Assembly: GCF_024746835.1 (NCBI RefSeq)
Contig: NZ_CP080531.1
Span: 6,964,001-7,028,000, forward strand
DNA: 64,000 bases
Source of the DNA: Mesorhizobium sp. AR02
GTDB taxonomy: Bacteria; Pseudomonadota; Alphaproteobacteria; Rhizobiales; Rhizobiaceae
Direction: 5' to 3'
Shown: piece by piece, positions 26,607 to 36,441 of the stretch
How the letters are laid out: every line of letters starts with the position of its first letter
How positions within the stretch are numbered: position 1 is the stretch's first letter
Notes under the pieces: model-generated
Seen by the model: only the letters and a program-made list of their open reading frames with translations
Database searches by the model: none
What the model was told of the DNA's origin: nothing
Translations under genes and position numbers: made by a program

Positions 26607-27875
26607 GTGGACCAGCAATCGACAGCGCAGCAATCGGCAAGCAAACTGCCTATTCCGCGCTGGGAGTTCATTGCGCTGTGCGCAGCGCTGATGGCGCTGA
26701 ATTCGCTGGCCATCGACATCATGCTGCCGGCGCTGCAGCAGATCGGCGCCTCGCTCGGCGTCGAGAATGAAAACCACCGGCAATATGTGGTCACCGCCTA
26801 CATTCTGGGTTTTGGCGGCGGGCAGTTGTTCTTCGGGCCGATCTCGGACCGTTTCGGCCGCCGCTCACCGCTTGTCGCCGGACTGATCATCTACGTGGCA
26901 GCGGCTGCTGCCGCCGCCATTGCGCCGAGCTTCGAAACGCTGCTGATATGCCGCGCCGTGCAAGGCATTGGCGCGGCCGCCACGCGCGTCATCGCGGTCT
27001 CGATCGTGCGCGATACGTTCGAGGGCCGGCGCATGGCCGAAGTCATGTCGCTGATCTTCATGGTGTTCATGGCGATACCGGTCATCGCGCCCGGCATCGG
27101 CCAGTTCATCATGCTGTTCGCGACCTGGCACTACATCTTCGTCACCATGGCCGTCGGCGCGCTGATCGTGTCGGCGTGGTCGTTGCTGCGCCTGCCTGAA
27201 ACGCTGCGTCCCGAATATCGCCGGTCGCTGACGGTCTCCTCCGTCGTCGGTGGATTCCGTATCGTGCTCACCAACCGCATCGCGCTCTGCTACGCCTTTG
27301 CCAGCACCTTCGTCTTTGCCGCCATGTTCGGCTTCATCGCCTCGGCGCAGCAGATCTATGTCGACATCTTCAACGTCGGCGAGATGTTCCCGGTCATCTT
27401 CGCCGGGGTCGCAGGCGTGCTCGCCTTCTCCAATTTTCTGAATTCACGCCTTGTCGGCCGTATCGGCATGCGCCGCCTGTCGCAGAGCGCGCTGCTGCTG
27501 TTTCTGGTCATCAGCCTGGCCTGGCTGGTGGTTTCGCTGGAAATCAAGATGCCGCTCTGGCTGTTCGTCACCTTCTTCGCCAGCGCCATGCTTCCCTTCG
27601 GTGCGCTTGGCGCCAATTTCAACGCACTGGCCATGGAGCCGCTCGGGCAACTGGCCGGCACGGCATCGTCCATCCTGGGTTTCATGCAGACGTTTCTCGG
27701 CGGCATCCTCGGCACGCTGATCGGCCAGGCCTTCAACGGCACGGTGACGCCGCTTGCCGCCGGCTTCTGCAGCGTCTCGGTCGCGGCGCTGCTCATGATC
27801 CTCATCGCCGAGCGCGGCAAGATGTTCCAGCCGCACAACCCACCCGTTTCAGGGCATATCACCGACCTGCATTAG
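26607..27875 (+). CDS. Bcr/CflA-type multidrug efflux MFS transporter
   Basis: A 422-residue major-facilitator protein with 12 predicted helices. The motif typical of drug:H+ antiporter-1 Bcr/CflA transporters is visible: SLAIDIMLPALQQIG in helix 1, then QYVVTAYILGFGGGQLFFGPISDRFGRR in overlapping parts, which includes motif A (GPISDRFGRR). Helix 4-5 has RAVQGIGAAATRVIAVSIVRD, as in Bcr. It probably exports drugs or small peptides across the inner membrane. The start is a GTG at 26607 with GAGA-rich ribosome-binding sequence upstream. It is a single gene. Confidence 0.92.
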   Translation: MDQQSTAQQSASKLPIPRWEFIALCAALMALNSLAIDIMLPALQQIGASLGVENENHRQYVVTAYILGFGGGQLFFGPISDRFGRRSPLVAGLIIYVAAAAAAAIAPSFETLLICRAVQGIGAAATRVIAVSIVRDTFEGRRMAEVMSLIFMVFMAIPVIAPGIGQFIMLFATWHYIFVTMAVGALIVSAWSLLRLPETLRPEYRRSLTVSSVVGGFRIVLTNRIALCYAFASTFVFAAMFGFIASAQQIYVDIFNVGEMFPVIFAGVAGVLAFSNFLNSRLVGRIGMRRLSQSALLLFLVISLAWLVVSLEIKMPLWLFVTFFASAMLPFGALGANFNALAMEPLGQLAGTASSILGFMQTFLGGILGTLIGQAFNGTVTPLAAGFCSVSVAALLMILIAERGKMFQPHNPPVSGHITDLH

Positions 27876-27885
27876 ACGACGTGCA

Positions 27886-28293
27886 TCAGGATGCACCTTC
27901 AATCGCCGCCGTGAAGCGAGGCGCAAGCATGCGTCCCGCGATGGCTCCGCCCATACTGTCCGAAAAGGGCAATGGCAGAGCATCGTCGAGTGCCTTGAGG
28001 ATGGATGCCACGAAGGCTCGGCTGAGCTGGGCATCGGTCCCGAGATCCGAATAGGTGGCGCGAGGCTTGCCGATCAGCGTGCCGTTGCGGCGAAGCGAGA
28101 ACTGCAGCGTCAGGGACATGCCCGCGGCTCCGGGTGGCGGCTTCCAACAGGCGTAGATAGCGTCCGACATCTCCTTGATGGTGTCGACGGGATCGGGACT
28201 GTGGCAGAGGCGCTCTTGCGCGATTGCCGCGTTGGCGTTTGCAAACAAGATTGCGGCAAGAGCCACCGCAAAAATTGCGAACCGAGACTTCAT
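27886..28293 (-). CDS. secreted protein with TonB/TolA-like C-terminal domain
   Basis: A 135-residue exported protein. A signal peptide (MKSRFAIFAVALAAILFANANAAIA) is followed by a short Cys-containing region (ERLCHSPDPVDTIKEMSDAIYACW) and a stretch resembling the TonB/TolA C-terminal fold: MSLTLQFSLRRNGTLIGKPR and FVASILKALDDALPLPF. Such proteins without a transmembrane anchor are common in rhizobia, function unknown. The start at ATG 28293 fits the signal peptide. It converges with the exporter gene 10 nt away. Confidence 0.72.
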   Translation of the reverse strand: MKSRFAIFAVALAAILFANANAAIAQERLCHSPDPVDTIKEMSDAIYACWKPPPGAAGMSLTLQFSLRRNGTLIGKPRATYSDLGTDAQLSRAFVASILKALDDALPLPFSDSMGGAIAGRMLAPRFTAAIEGAS

Positions 28294-28346
28294 TCGAGAG
28301 AGCCCCCAACGAAAGCACCAACTCTTCGGCCGCGCAAACCTGACGG

Positions 28347-29201
28347 TCAAGCGCTGGCCGCAGAAGTTGATCCTATTTCTGCCCAGAGTTCGCGGCGCAA
28401 CTCCTGCCAGCTTTCCCGGTCGGGCGCGACAAGCAGACCGCCGCCGACATGTGACGGCAGATAGGCCGTGCCGTCGAACCGCGCGGCATGGCCGCCGGCT
28501 TCGGCATGGATCAGCACGCCGGCCAGATGATCCCAGGGCATCAGCTTGTTGTAGACGACGAAATGGCCATGGCCACTCGCGAGCAAGCGGTATTCGTGGG
28601 CGGCGCAGCGATAGTTGAACTGCGACAGCGTCTTGGTCTGGTTGCAGGCCAGCCGCGTGCGGTCGGGCTCCGCCATGTATTGCCAGGAGACCGCGCCGGT
28701 CATCTCAGAGATCGGCGCGCTTGCGGCAACCTGCACTCTCTCCAGCGTGCCGTGCGCATGGCGGATATGGCTGCCGGCGCCCTTGGCGCCGATCAGCCAA
28801 TCCTTGCCGACCGGATCGTGGATGATGCCGGCGACCGTCTCACCCTTGACCACGACGCCAAGCATGACGCCGAACAGCGGCACACCGGAGGCGAAGTTGA
28901 AGGTGCCGTCCACAGGGTCGATGACGAAGGCCAGATCAGCGTCACCCAGACCATCGAGCAGCGCCGGATTGTCGGAACAGGCTTCCTCGCCGACGACCAT
29001 GGCCTCGGGATAGCGCTGGCGCAGCCTGGCAGTGATCAGCCGCTCGGCGTTGACATCCGCTTCCGTCACCAGATCGGCGGCCGAGGTCTTCTGTCTGATG
29101 TCACCCTCGCCCAGCCGGCGAAAGCGGGGCATGATTTCGGTGTCGGCTGCCTCGGCCAGCAGGCTGGCCAGCCAGTCGATCGCGTTGTCGTCAAATGTCA
29201 T
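28347..29201 (-). CDS. inositol monophosphatase family protein
   Basis: A 284-residue metal-dependent phosphatase of the IMPase/CysQ superfamily. Metal and substrate motifs are VVGEEACSD with Glu 72-73, [13 protein letters not shown] with DPVDGT at 95-100, and the C-terminal [16 protein letters not shown]. The family hydrolyses inositol phosphates, 3'-phosphoadenosine phosphates or histidinol phosphate; the motif alone does not decide between them. Its ATG lies inside the end of ttcA (11-nt overlap), so the two genes are coupled in translation. Confidence 0.9.
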   Translation of the reverse strand: MTFDDNAIDWLASLLAEAADTEIMPRFRRLGEGDIRQKTSAADLVTEADVNAERLITARLRQRYPEAMVVGEEACSDNPALLDGLGDADLAFVIDPVDGTFNFASGVPLFGVMLGVVVKGETVAGIIHDPVGKDWLIGAKGAGSHIRHAHGTLERVQVAASAPISEMTGAVSWQYMAEPDRTRLACNQTKTLSQFNYRCAAHEYRLLASGHGHFVVYNKLMPWDHLAGVLIHAEAGGHAARFDGTAYLPSHVGGGLLVAPDRESWQELRRELWAEIGSTSAASA

Positions 29202-30078
29202 CGGGTGCGTCTTGTCCTGTGATGAGGGTCTGGTTCAGGGCGGCAAAATCGAACAGCTTCCTGTCGAGCAGATGCGATGGCCTGGTGTTGGACAGCGCGC
29301 GGATCATCGTGTCCTTGCGGCCGGGCATGCGCTTTTCGATGTCGTCCAGCATCGCCTTCATGGCGTTGCGCTGGAGGCCTTCCTGGCTGCCGCAGAGGTC
29401 GCAAGGGATGATCGGGAACCGCATCGCGGCGGCGAATTTTTCGAGGTCGATCTCGGCGCAATAGCTCAGCGGCCGCAGCACCATGACGTCGCCTTCGTCG
29501 TTGAGCAGCTTTGGCGGCATGGCGGCGAGACGGCCGCCATGGAACAGGTTCATGAAAAAGGTTTCGAGAATGTCCTCGCGATGATGGCCGAGCACCAGCG
29601 CTGAGCACCCCTCCTCGCGCGCGATGCGGTAGAGATGGCCGCGCCGCAGCCGCGAGCAGAGCGAGCAATAGGTGCTGCCCTGCGGCAGCTTGTCGGTGAC
29701 GACCGAATAGGTGTCCTGGTACTCGATGCGGTGGGCAATGCCGTTGGCGTTGAGATAGTCCGGCAGGATGTGTTTTGGGAAATTCGGCTGCCCCTGGTCG
29801 AGATTGCAGGCCAGCAATTCCACCGGCAGCAGCCCGCGCCATTTGAGGTCCAGCAGCATGGCGAGCAGGCCATAGGAATCCTTGCCGCCCGACAGCGCGA
29901 CCAGCCAGCGCTGGCCCGGCTCCACCATCGAGAAATCCTCGATCGCCTGGCGGGCCAGCCGCAGCAGCCGCTTGCGCAATTTGTTGAACTCGACCGAGGA
30001 CGGCACATCGGCGAACAGCGGGTGGGAGCCACCCTCGGCGACCGGTTCAAGCGTCTCTATCTCTGGCTGCATATTCAT
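29191..30078 (-). CDS. ttcA: tRNA 2-thiocytidine(32) synthetase TtcA
   Basis: A 295-residue PP-loop ATPase that thiolates cytidine 32 of some tRNAs, using a [4Fe-4S] cluster and sulfur from a cysteine desulfurase. The PP-loop SGGKDS is at 63-68; the two CxxC pairs expected for TtcA are C138/C141 (CSLC) and C226/C229 (CDLC). [17 protein letters not shown] is also diagnostic. The start is placed at ATG 30078; ATG 30072 is possible. The desulfurases encoded at 48.8 and 54 kb are possible sulfur donors. Confidence 0.94.
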   Translation of the reverse strand: MNMQPEIETLEPVAEGGSHPLFADVPSSVEFNKLRKRLLRLARQAIEDFSMVEPGQRWLVALSGGKDSYGLLAMLLDLKWRGLLPVELLACNLDQGQPNFPKHILPDYLNANGIAHRIEYQDTYSVVTDKLPQGSTYCSLCSRLRRGHLYRIAREEGCSALVLGHHREDILETFFMNLFHGGRLAAMPPKLLNDEGDVMVLRPLSYCAEIDLEKFAAAMRFPIIPCDLCGSQEGLQRNAMKAMLDDIEKRMPGRKDTMIRALSNTRPSHLLDRKLFDFAALNQTLITGQDAPDDI

Positions 30079-30160
30079 GGCGCGGCGGCCCCGGAGGTGA
30101 CTTCCGCCCGGATTAGCGCATTGGCCGGAGAATCGAAACCGCAAAGCGGAAGCACGAAAC

Positions 30161-30195
30161 AAAAAGGCCGCCTCGAGGGGAGGGGCGGCCTTTTC
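30161..30195 (-). terminator. rho-independent terminator of rpsD
   Basis: On the minus strand an 11-bp stem AAAAGGCCGCC/GGCGGCCTTTT with an 11-nt loop ends in a T-run. It starts 24 nt after the rpsD stop. Confidence 0.85.
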
Positions 30196-30218
30196 CGATA
30201 TCGCAGAAAAGCGTTCGC

Positions 30219-30836
30219 TTAGCGCGAATAGAATTCGACGACCAGGTTCGGTTCCATCTGGACGGCAAACGGAACGTCCGCCAGGCCGGGGATGCGCGAG
30301 AAGGTCGCGACCATCTTGTTGTGATCGGCTTCGATGTAGTCCGGCACGTCGCGCTCGGCGAGGCCGACCGATTCCAGGACGATGACCAGCTGCTTCGACT
30401 TTTCGCGCACTTCGACGACGTCGCCCGGCTTGCAGCGGTACGAGCCGATGTTGACGCGCTTGCCGTTGACGTTGACGTGGCCGTGGTTGACGAACTGACG
30501 GGCGGCAAAAATGGTCGGCACGAACTTGGCGCGGTAGACGACCGCGTCGAGACGCGATTCGAGCAGACCGATCAGGTTCTCCGAGGTGTCGCCCTTGCGG
30601 CGGTCGGCCTCTTCATAGACCTTGCGGAACTGCTTTTCCGAAACGTCGCCATAGTGACCCTTCAGCTTCTGCTTGGCGCGCAGCTGCAGGCCGAAGTCGG
30701 AAAGCTTGCCCTTGCGGCGCTGGCCGTGCTGGCCGGGGCCGTATTCACGCTTGTTGACCGGGGACTTCGGGCGGCCCCAGATGTTTTCGCCGAGACGGCG
30801 GTCGATCTTGTACTTCGCGGATTCGCGCTTGCTCAT
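30219..30836 (-). CDS. rpsD: 30S ribosomal protein S4
   Basis: A 205-residue ribosomal protein S4, which binds the 5' domain of 16S rRNA and starts 30S assembly. [20 protein letters not shown] and [20 protein letters not shown] are typical of the alphaproteobacterial form. The S4 RNA-binding domain [20 protein letters not shown] and [20 protein letters not shown] follow. The gene is monocistronic here, with its own promoter and terminator, rather than in the alpha ribosomal operon. A leader of about 220 nt precedes it. Confidence 0.98.
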   Translation of the reverse strand: MSKRESAKYKIDRRLGENIWGRPKSPVNKREYGPGQHGQRRKGKLSDFGLQLRAKQKLKGHYGDVSEKQFRKVYEEADRRKGDTSENLIGLLESRLDAVVYRAKFVPTIFAARQFVNHGHVNVNGKRVNIGSYRCKPGDVVEVREKSKQLVIVLESVGLAERDVPDYIEADHNKMVATFSRIPGLADVPFAVQMEPNLVVEFYSR

Positions 30837-31055
30837 CGCATTCCCTTTTCAAAAACAACACACCCGGCACCTCATGGTCCGGGTGAAGGAAACGCGCCCT
30901 CCTCTGGCCTCCGTTTTCGAGACCTGACAGGGTTTTCCCACGCAACGCGGCGGAAAACCCACGGGACACGTCAGTTCAAACAAAACCAGAAACCAAGGCA
31001 ACCGGTCTTGCGCATACAAAACAAACACCGGACATCGCTGCCCGGCGTTGGCGGC

Positions 31056-31084
31056 TGGTTAAACCGAGATTTAACCGGTGTCAA
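31056..31084 (-). promoter_or_regulatory. candidate rpsD promoter and long leader start
   Basis: On the minus strand TTGACA (31084-31079) is followed after 17 bp by TAACCA (31061-31056), a consensus -35 with a weak -10. A GGTTAAA/TTTAACC palindrome (31057-31076) overlaps it. The 373-bp gap 30837-31209 otherwise holds no gene. The region between this promoter and rpsD contains two hairpins: CACCCGG...CCGGGTG near 30868-30888 and GGGTTTTCC...GGAAAACCC near 30931-30961. They could form a structured leader. Confidence 0.5.
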
Positions 31085-31209
31085 GCTTGTGAGTGGCGCG
31101 GCGCAACGCAACCCTATAGCGTTCGGGGCGTTATGCGATGCCGGATGTGGCGGGAGGTTTGCGCCAACGGCACCAGGAAGGGATCTGGAGCTAGAGGAGT
31201 CCAATTAGC

Positions 31210-31407
31210 ATGAAGAAGTTCTTCCTTACTTTGGCAGGCGCCGCGGTGCTTGCAGGTTCGATGGCGGTGGCGCCGGAACCGGCCATGGCGCGCCATTGGC
31301 ACGGCCATAAACAGGTCTGCCGAATCATCGTCAAGAAGAGGGTGGTGTGGCGGCATGGCCACCGCAGGGTGATCGTAGAGCGGATACGGCGCTGCCATCG
31401 CTGGTAA
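31210..31407 (+). CDS. secreted, very basic 65-residue mini-protein
   Basis: The N-terminus MKKFFLTLAGAAVLAGSMAV is a clear signal peptide with probable cleavage after EPAMA. The mature part of about 38 residues is extremely rich in Arg, Lys and His (about 19 of 38), has a single acidic residue, and contains two cysteines 25 residues apart that could close a beta-hairpin-like loop (QVCRIIVKKRVVW, VIVERIRRCHRW). AGAGGAG lies about 12 nt before the ATG. No named family is recognised. It might be a cell-envelope or nucleic-acid-binding peptide; no antimicrobial activity can be claimed from sequence alone. Confidence 0.72.
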   Translation: MKKFFLTLAGAAVLAGSMAVAPEPAMARHWHGHKQVCRIIVKKRVVWRHGHRRVIVERIRRCHRW

Positions 31408-31435
31408 GGCAAAACATTGCCTAGAGACTTTGCTT

Positions 31436-31477
31436 GAAGAAACAGGCCCGCAGTTCCGCTGCGGGCCTGTCTGTTTG
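31436..31477. terminator. bidirectional terminator
   Basis: An 11-bp stem CAGGCCCGCAG/CTGCGGGCCTG (31443-31469) has TCTGTTT on its right and, read on the other strand, TTTCTTCA on its left. It separates the convergent mini-protein and DUF3008 genes. Confidence 0.78.
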
Positions 31478-31501
31478 GTCAATGTTTCGCGAACGACACA
31501 C

Positions 31502-31690
31502 TCAGTCTTTCGACTTCTTCTCCGGCAGGCCCTTGCGCTTGGTCTCGGCGAATTCCTCCAGTTGCTTCTCGCTCATCGATTCATACATTTCGCGTGAAGC
31601 GCCCTTGAGTTCGCTCTTTTTCGCCTCGCCGCGCTTGGCGGAGAGCGCGGCGCCCGCGGCTTTCTGCTGGGCTTTCGAGGTGGCTGGCAT
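31502..31690 (-). CDS. DUF3008 family small protein
   Basis: A 62-residue lysine-rich protein (PATSKAQQKAAGAALSAKRG, GASREMYESMSEKQLEEFA) matching the DUF3008 family common in alpha- and betaproteobacteria, function unknown. The predicted structure is two short helices with a disordered charged tail (KGLPEKKSKD). The ATG at 31690 has AGGAG 8 nt upstream. The maximal open frame is longer, but the family start is at PATSK. It is divergent from the RNB ribonuclease gene. Confidence 0.85.
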   Translation of the reverse strand: MPATSKAQQKAAGAALSAKRGEAKKSELKGASREMYESMSEKQLEEFAETKRKGLPEKKSKD

Positions 31691-31835
31691 GGCGGGTTCT
31701 CCTTTGCTGTCAGGAGAAACGCCGAGCTTGGGCGGCAGTTCCAGCCCAGTTCTTCGACCGTCTGCTGCCGGCTCGTCAGGCAGCCGGTTTGTTGGCAGCC
31801 TTTCCGTGTCCAGAGCCCTGGTGTAGGACGGCTGA

Positions 31836-33215
31836 ATGAAGTCTCTGACAGACCCCTCACAAGCGCTCGCCACCGGCCTGGCGAAAATCCGCACCGAATT
31901 CCACGTGCCGGATGGATTTCCGGCTGAGGTCATGGCCGCGGCGGAGGCGGCGGCCAGACGTGTGCCGAACCAGCATGCCGATCGAACTGATATGCCCTTC
32001 GTCACGCTCGATCCGGCTGCCTCCACCGATCTTGACCAGGCGTTCTCGATCGAGGCGAGCGGCGGCGATCTTCTGCTGCACTATGCCATTGCCGACGTGG
32101 CCTGGTTCGTCGAGGACGGCGACGCGCTGGATCGCGAAGCCTGGACGCGGGGCGAGACGCTTTACTTGCCGGACGGCAAGGCCGGACTCTACCCGCCGGC
32201 AATTGCCGAAGGTGTAGCGAGCCTGTTGCCGGATGGACCGCGTCCAGCGGTCATCTTCACGGTCCGCATCGCAGAGGACGGTGCGACAAAATTGGACGTT
32301 GCGGAGCGGGCAATCATTCAAAGCCGCGCGAAGCTCGCCTATGACAGCGTGAAGGCCGCCGACGTTCCGGCCGGCTTCGCCGAAATGGCGCGGCGCATGG
32401 CAATGAACGAGGAGCGTCGTGGCGCGTCGCGCGTCGACCCACCCGAGCAGGAGGTTGAAAGGCTCGCCGACGGCACATTCAAGCTTTCGTTCAGACCGCT
32501 GCTGCAATCCGAACAAGACAACGCCGCGCTTTCGCTGGCTGCCAACATGGCGATCGCCGACGCCATGCTGGCACACAAGACCGGATTGTTCCGGGTGATG
32601 TCGGAGCCGGATGCTTCCAAAGTGCAAAGGCTGCGCAATGCGGCGCAGGCTCTCGGGCTATCCTGGCCGGCCTCCACCAGCTTGCGCGACTATCAGCGGA
32701 CCCTTGATCCGAGCAATAGGCAACAGGCGGCGCTGATGCTGGAAATCCGCCATGCCGGCTCCGGCGCGTCCTATCAGCCCTATCAGGAGGGCGTCGTCCC
32801 CTGGCATGAGGCGATGGCTGCGACCTATGCCCATGCCACCGCGCCGCTCAGGCGGCTGGCCGATCGCTATGTCGTGCGCTGCGCGCTGGCTATCGCCAAT
32901 GGCCAGCCTGTGCCGCAGGCTGTCACCGACGCGTTCACTGGATTGCCGAAGGTGATGGGGCGTGCGGACGCCCGCGCTTCGCAGATCAACCATGCGGCCA
33001 TCGACCTTGCCGAGGCGGTTATGCTCAGGGGACGCGAGGGTGAGACGTTCAAGGCCGTTGTGACCGACGTCAACCATGGCGTGCGCGTCCAGCTTGCCGA
33101 CATGCCTGTCGTTGCCAGCCTGAAGGCCTCCGGGCTCGAACAGGGTGATGGTCTGACGCTAAGGCTGGTCTCGGCAGATCCGGATCAGCGCAGCATCGTC
33201 TTTGAACCTGCTTGA
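31836..33215 (+). CDS. RNB-domain ribonuclease (RNase II/R-like, short form)
   Basis: A 459-residue protein consisting mainly of an RNB catalytic domain. The magnesium-binding acidic motif is VTLDPAASTDLDQAFSIE (56-73), with Asp residues at 59, 65 and 67. Further RNB blocks are HYAIADVAWFVEDGDALDREA, GETLYLPD, PPAIAEGVASLLPDGPRPA and AHATAPLRRLADRYVVRCAL near residue 335. It lacks long N-terminal cold-shock domains and a complete S1 domain, so it is shorter than RNase R or RNase II. It probably degrades single-stranded RNA 3' to 5' in the cytoplasm. Confidence 0.9.
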   Translation: MKSLTDPSQALATGLAKIRTEFHVPDGFPAEVMAAAEAAARRVPNQHADRTDMPFVTLDPAASTDLDQAFSIEASGGDLLLHYAIADVAWFVEDGDALDREAWTRGETLYLPDGKAGLYPPAIAEGVASLLPDGPRPAVIFTVRIAEDGATKLDVAERAIIQSRAKLAYDSVKAADVPAGFAEMARRMAMNEERRGASRVDPPEQEVERLADGTFKLSFRPLLQSEQDNAALSLAANMAIADAMLAHKTGLFRVMSEPDASKVQRLRNAAQALGLSWPASTSLRDYQRTLDPSNRQQAALMLEIRHAGSGASYQPYQEGVVPWHEAMAATYAHATAPLRRLADRYVVRCALAIANGQPVPQAVTDAFTGLPKVMGRADARASQINHAAIDLAEAVMLRGREGETFKAVVTDVNHGVRVQLADMPVVASLKASGLEQGDGLTLRLVSADPDQRSIVFEPA

Positions 33216-33238
33216 ACGGCAGACGTTTCCGCCACCGT

Positions 33239-34027
33239 CTAGCGTACGACCAGTCCAAACCCCTGCATCAGCCGGCTGACGGCAAAGTCAGCCTTGCCGG
33301 AGGTGAAGACGGCAATATCGGGCTCGCCTTGCGGCAGCGGTCCATCGACGGGCGGCAGCAGCGAAAAGGCCCGCCGGGCGATCGCTTCGGCCGGATCGAT
33401 CCAGTCGACCGGCCAGGGCGCGGTCTTGCGCATGCGGTTGACCAGGAACGGATAGTGCGTGCAGGCCAGCACGACAATATCGGTCCGCATCCCGTCATGT
33501 TCCATGAAACAGGGCGCGATCTCGGCGCGCACGGCTTCCTCGTCGACAAAGCCCTCGCGCATATAGGCTTCGGCAAGTCCCGCCAGCCTGTCGCTACCGA
33601 CCAGGCGGACATGGCATTTCTGCGCCCACTTGCTGATCAGGTCACGCGTGTATTGCCGCTTCACCGTGCCCGGCGTCGCCAGCACCGAGACCAGGCCCGA
33701 ACGGGTGCGCTCCGCCGCCGGCTTGACCGCCGGCACGGTGCCGACAAAAGGATGGCCCGGAAATCTGTCGCGCAGCGCATCGATCACCAGCGTCGAGGCG
33801 GTGTTGCAGGCGATGACCGAAATCACCGGCGCAAACCGGTCGAGCAGTTTGGCGAAGAGGTCGATTATGTGGGTGCGCAGTGCCGGCTCTTCCCAGGCGC
33901 CGAACGGGAAAGCCGCATCGTCCGCGACATAGACGAAGCGCCGGTCCGGCATCAGCACGCGCGCTTCGCGTAACACGGTCAGCCCACCGACGCCGGAATC
34001 GAACATCAGGATCGGCTGCTCAGTCAT
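33239..34027 (-). CDS. murI: glutamate racemase
   Basis: A 262-residue glutamate racemase, which makes D-glutamate for peptidoglycan in a cofactor-independent two-base reaction. The two catalytic cysteines are C74 in VIACNTAST and C189 in VLACTHYPF. The N-terminal [15 protein letters not shown] is diagnostic. The start is set at ATG 34027, which lies within the last codons of the upstream TrmJ-like gene (8-nt overlap), so the two are co-translated. The N-terminally extended open frame has no homology support. Confidence 0.95.
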   Translation of the reverse strand: MTEQPILMFDSGVGGLTVLREARVLMPDRRFVYVADDAAFPFGAWEEPALRTHIIDLFAKLLDRFAPVISVIACNTASTLVIDALRDRFPGHPFVGTVPAVKPAAERTRSGLVSVLATPGTVKRQYTRDLISKWAQKCHVRLVGSDRLAGLAEAYMREGFVDEEAVRAEIAPCFMEHDGMRTDIVVLACTHYPFLVNRMRKTAPWPVDWIDPAEAIARRAFSLLPPVDGPLPQGEPDIAVFTSGKADFAVSRLMQGFGLVVR

Positions 34028-34946
34028 TGTCGGTTCCCTTGCCGCCGAGCGGCGGCGCGTCCTCATCGTCACCGGCGGGCTTGTGTGCCGGGCGGTCCGC
34101 TTCGGCCTTGCCGGCGCGCGCGGCTGCCGGAAGCCGCCTTGGATCATCGCCCGGCGACCCATCGCCACGCGGCATCACCGGCGAGAACCTGTCGAGCGAC
34201 GAGATGATGCCACGCAGCACCTTCAGCTCCGGCTCGGCGAAGCCCGCCCGCGTCAGCACGGCACGCAGATTGTCGACCATTTTCGGCTTCTTCGGCGCCG
34301 GCCGGAAATAGCCCCGCGCTTCCAATGCGCCTTCGAGATAGGCGAACAGGCCGTGCAATTCTTCCTTGCTTGCCGGCTTCATCTCCGGACCGGTGAAATT
34401 GGTCGTGGTCTCGTCCTCGAGGCCCGACTTCATCCACTCATAGGACATCAGCAAGGCCGCCTGGGCGATGTTGAGCGAGGAGAAATCAGGATCGACCGGA
34501 AAGGTGACGATCTCGTCGGCAAGGCCGACCTCGTCATTGTAGAGGCCGAAGCGCTCGCGGCCGAACAGGATGCCCGTGCGTTGCCCCAGGGTGTGACGGG
34601 CGCGGAGCACCCTGCCCGCTTCCACCGGACCCCGTACGGCTTTGAAGCCGTCGCGCTGTCTGGCGGTGGTGGCGAAAACGAAGTTCAAATCGGCAAGCGC
34701 CGAGGCCAGATCGTCGAACACTTTCACGGCGTCGATGACATGGTCGGCGCGGCTGGCGGCGGCGCGTGCCTTCTCGCTCGGCCAGCCGTCGCGCGGATTG
34801 ACCAAACGCAGCTCCGACAGACCGAAATTGGCCATGGCGCGGGCGACCATGCCGATGTTCTCGCCAAGCTGCGGCTCGACGAGGATGATGGCCGGACCGG
34901 CGGGTGAAGCGTTATCGGGATCTTTGGTGACGGGCATGATTGTCAA
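34020..34946 (-). CDS. TrmJ-like SPOUT RNA methyltransferase
   Basis: A 308-residue SPOUT-fold methyltransferase of the TrmH/TrmJ family, which 2'-O-methylates tRNA (position 32 in TrmJ). Motifs are [24 protein letters not shown] near residue 20 (in overlapping parts), [35 protein letters not shown] and [22 protein letters not shown] low-complexity charged C-terminal tail of about 50 residues ([20 protein letters not shown]) is longer than usual. The start at ATG 34946 or ATG 34937 is equally possible. It overlaps murI. Confidence 0.9.
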   Translation of the reverse strand: MTIMPVTKDPDNASPAGPAIILVEPQLGENIGMVARAMANFGLSELRLVNPRDGWPSEKARAAASRADHVIDAVKVFDDLASALADLNFVFATTARQRDGFKAVRGPVEAGRVLRARHTLGQRTGILFGRERFGLYNDEVGLADEIVTFPVDPDFSSLNIAQAALLMSYEWMKSGLEDETTTNFTGPEMKPASKEELHGLFAYLEGALEARGYFRPAPKKPKMVDNLRAVLTRAGFAEPELKVLRGIISSLDRFSPVMPRGDGSPGDDPRRLPAAARAGKAEADRPAHKPAGDDEDAPPLGGKGTDND

Positions 34947-35151
34947 TGAACTGCTGTTTGCGGCATTTCAGCGTCCCCTGCCATATTCGGCCGCGAAAAT
35001 GAAGCATTCGCAAATGACGGCGGCCATGGCCTCACATTCGTGACCGATCGCCGTTTGCGCGGCCAAAAGCGCTTTGATATACGGGCGGCATCCCCCGGCC
35101 GAACGCCATGCGCGCAAGGCCGTCCCATTCCCAGCAACGAGGCATTCTTTC

Positions 35152-36363
35152 ATGGCGAAGATCAAGGTGGCGAACCCGGTCGTCGAACTCGACGGCGACG
35201 AGATGACCCGCATCATCTGGCAGTTCATCAAGGACAAGCTGATCCACCCTTATCTCGACCTGAAGCTTGAATATTACGACCTCGGCATCGAGCACCGCGA
35301 CGCCACCAACGACCAGGTGACGATCGATTCGGCCAACGCCATCAAGAAATACGGTGTCGGCGTGAAATGCGCGACGATCACCCCCGACGAGCAGCGCGTC
35401 GAGGAGTTCAAGCTGAAGAAGATGTGGAAGTCGCCGAACGGCACCATCCGCAACATCCTCGGCGGCACCATCTTCCGCGAGCCGATCATCATGAAGAACG
35501 TGCCGCGCCTGGTGCCGGGCTGGACCAAGCCGATCATCGTCGGCCGCCATGCCTTCGGCGACCAGTACCGCGCCACCGATTTTCGCTTCCCCGGCAAGGG
35601 CAAGCTGACGATCAAGTTCGTCGGCGAGGACGGCCAGGTGATCGAGCATGATGTGTTCGACGCGCCCGGCGCCGGTGTCGCCATGGCCATGTACAATCTC
35701 GACGAGTCGATCCGCGAGTTCGCCCGCGCCTCGCTGAACTACGGCCTGCTGCGCAACTATCCGGTCTATCTGTCGACCAAGAACACCATCCTCAAGGCCT
35801 ATGACGGCCGCTTCAAGGACATTTTCCAGGAAGTCTACGAGGCTGAATTCGAGGCCGAGTTCAAGGCGAAGAAGCTGTGGTACGAGCACCGCCTGATCGA
35901 CGACATGGTGGCGTCGAGCCTGAAATGGTCGGGCGGTTATGTCTGGGCCTGCAAGAACTATGATGGCGACGTGCAGTCCGACACGGTGGCGCAAGGCTTT
36001 GGCTCGCTCGGCCTGATGACCTCGGTGCTGATGACGCCGGACGGCAAGACGGTGGAAGCCGAAGCCGCGCACGGCACCGTCACCCGCCACTATCGCCAGC
36101 ACCAGAAGGGCGAGGAAACCTCGACCAATTCGATCGCCTCGATCTTCGCCTGGACGCGCGGCCTGGCGCACCGCGCCAAGCTCGACGACAATGCCGAGTT
36201 GAAGCGCTTCGCCGAGACGCTGGAAAAGGTCTGCATCCAGACGGTCGAGTCCGGCTTCATGACCAAGGACCTGTCGCTCTTGATCGGCCCCGACCAGCCC
36301 TGGCTGTCGACCACCGGCTTCCTCGACAAGATCGACGAGAATTTGCAGAAGGCGATGGCGTAA
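35152..36363 (+). CDS. icd: NADP-dependent isocitrate dehydrogenase
   Basis: A 403-residue isocitrate dehydrogenase of the eukaryote-like homodimeric subfamily used by rhizobia. It converts isocitrate to 2-oxoglutarate in the TCA cycle with NADPH formation. Diagnostic blocks are [39 protein letters not shown] (substrate serine region), [12 protein letters not shown] and [11 protein letters not shown] with the metal-binding aspartates, and [12 protein letters not shown] near the NADP site. The start is the ATG at 35152. A strong terminator with a GAAA loop follows 14 nt downstream. Confidence 0.97.
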   Translation: MAKIKVANPVVELDGDEMTRIIWQFIKDKLIHPYLDLKLEYYDLGIEHRDATNDQVTIDSANAIKKYGVGVKCATITPDEQRVEEFKLKKMWKSPNGTIRNILGGTIFREPIIMKNVPRLVPGWTKPIIVGRHAFGDQYRATDFRFPGKGKLTIKFVGEDGQVIEHDVFDAPGAGVAMAMYNLDESIREFARASLNYGLLRNYPVYLSTKNTILKAYDGRFKDIFQEVYEAEFEAEFKAKKLWYEHRLIDDMVASSLKWSGGYVWACKNYDGDVQSDTVAQGFGSLGLMTSVLMTPDGKTVEAEAAHGTVTRHYRQHQKGEETSTNSIASIFAWTRGLAHRAKLDDNAELKRFAETLEKVCIQTVESGFMTKDLSLLIGPDQPWLSTTGFLDKIDENLQKAMA

Positions 36364-36377
36364 GTACTCGCATTTCC

Positions 36378-36413
36378 AAAAAGCGAAGGCTCCGAAAGGA
36401 GCCTTCGCTTTTT
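36378..36413 (+). terminator. rho-independent terminator after icd
   Basis: A perfect 16-bp stem AAAAAGCGAAGGCTCC / GGAGCCTTCGCTTTTT closed by a GAAA tetraloop, with the T-run built into the stem. It could work in both directions. Confidence 0.9.
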
Positions 36414-36441
36414 GGGCCACTTAGAGCCAAGGCATAAGAGC

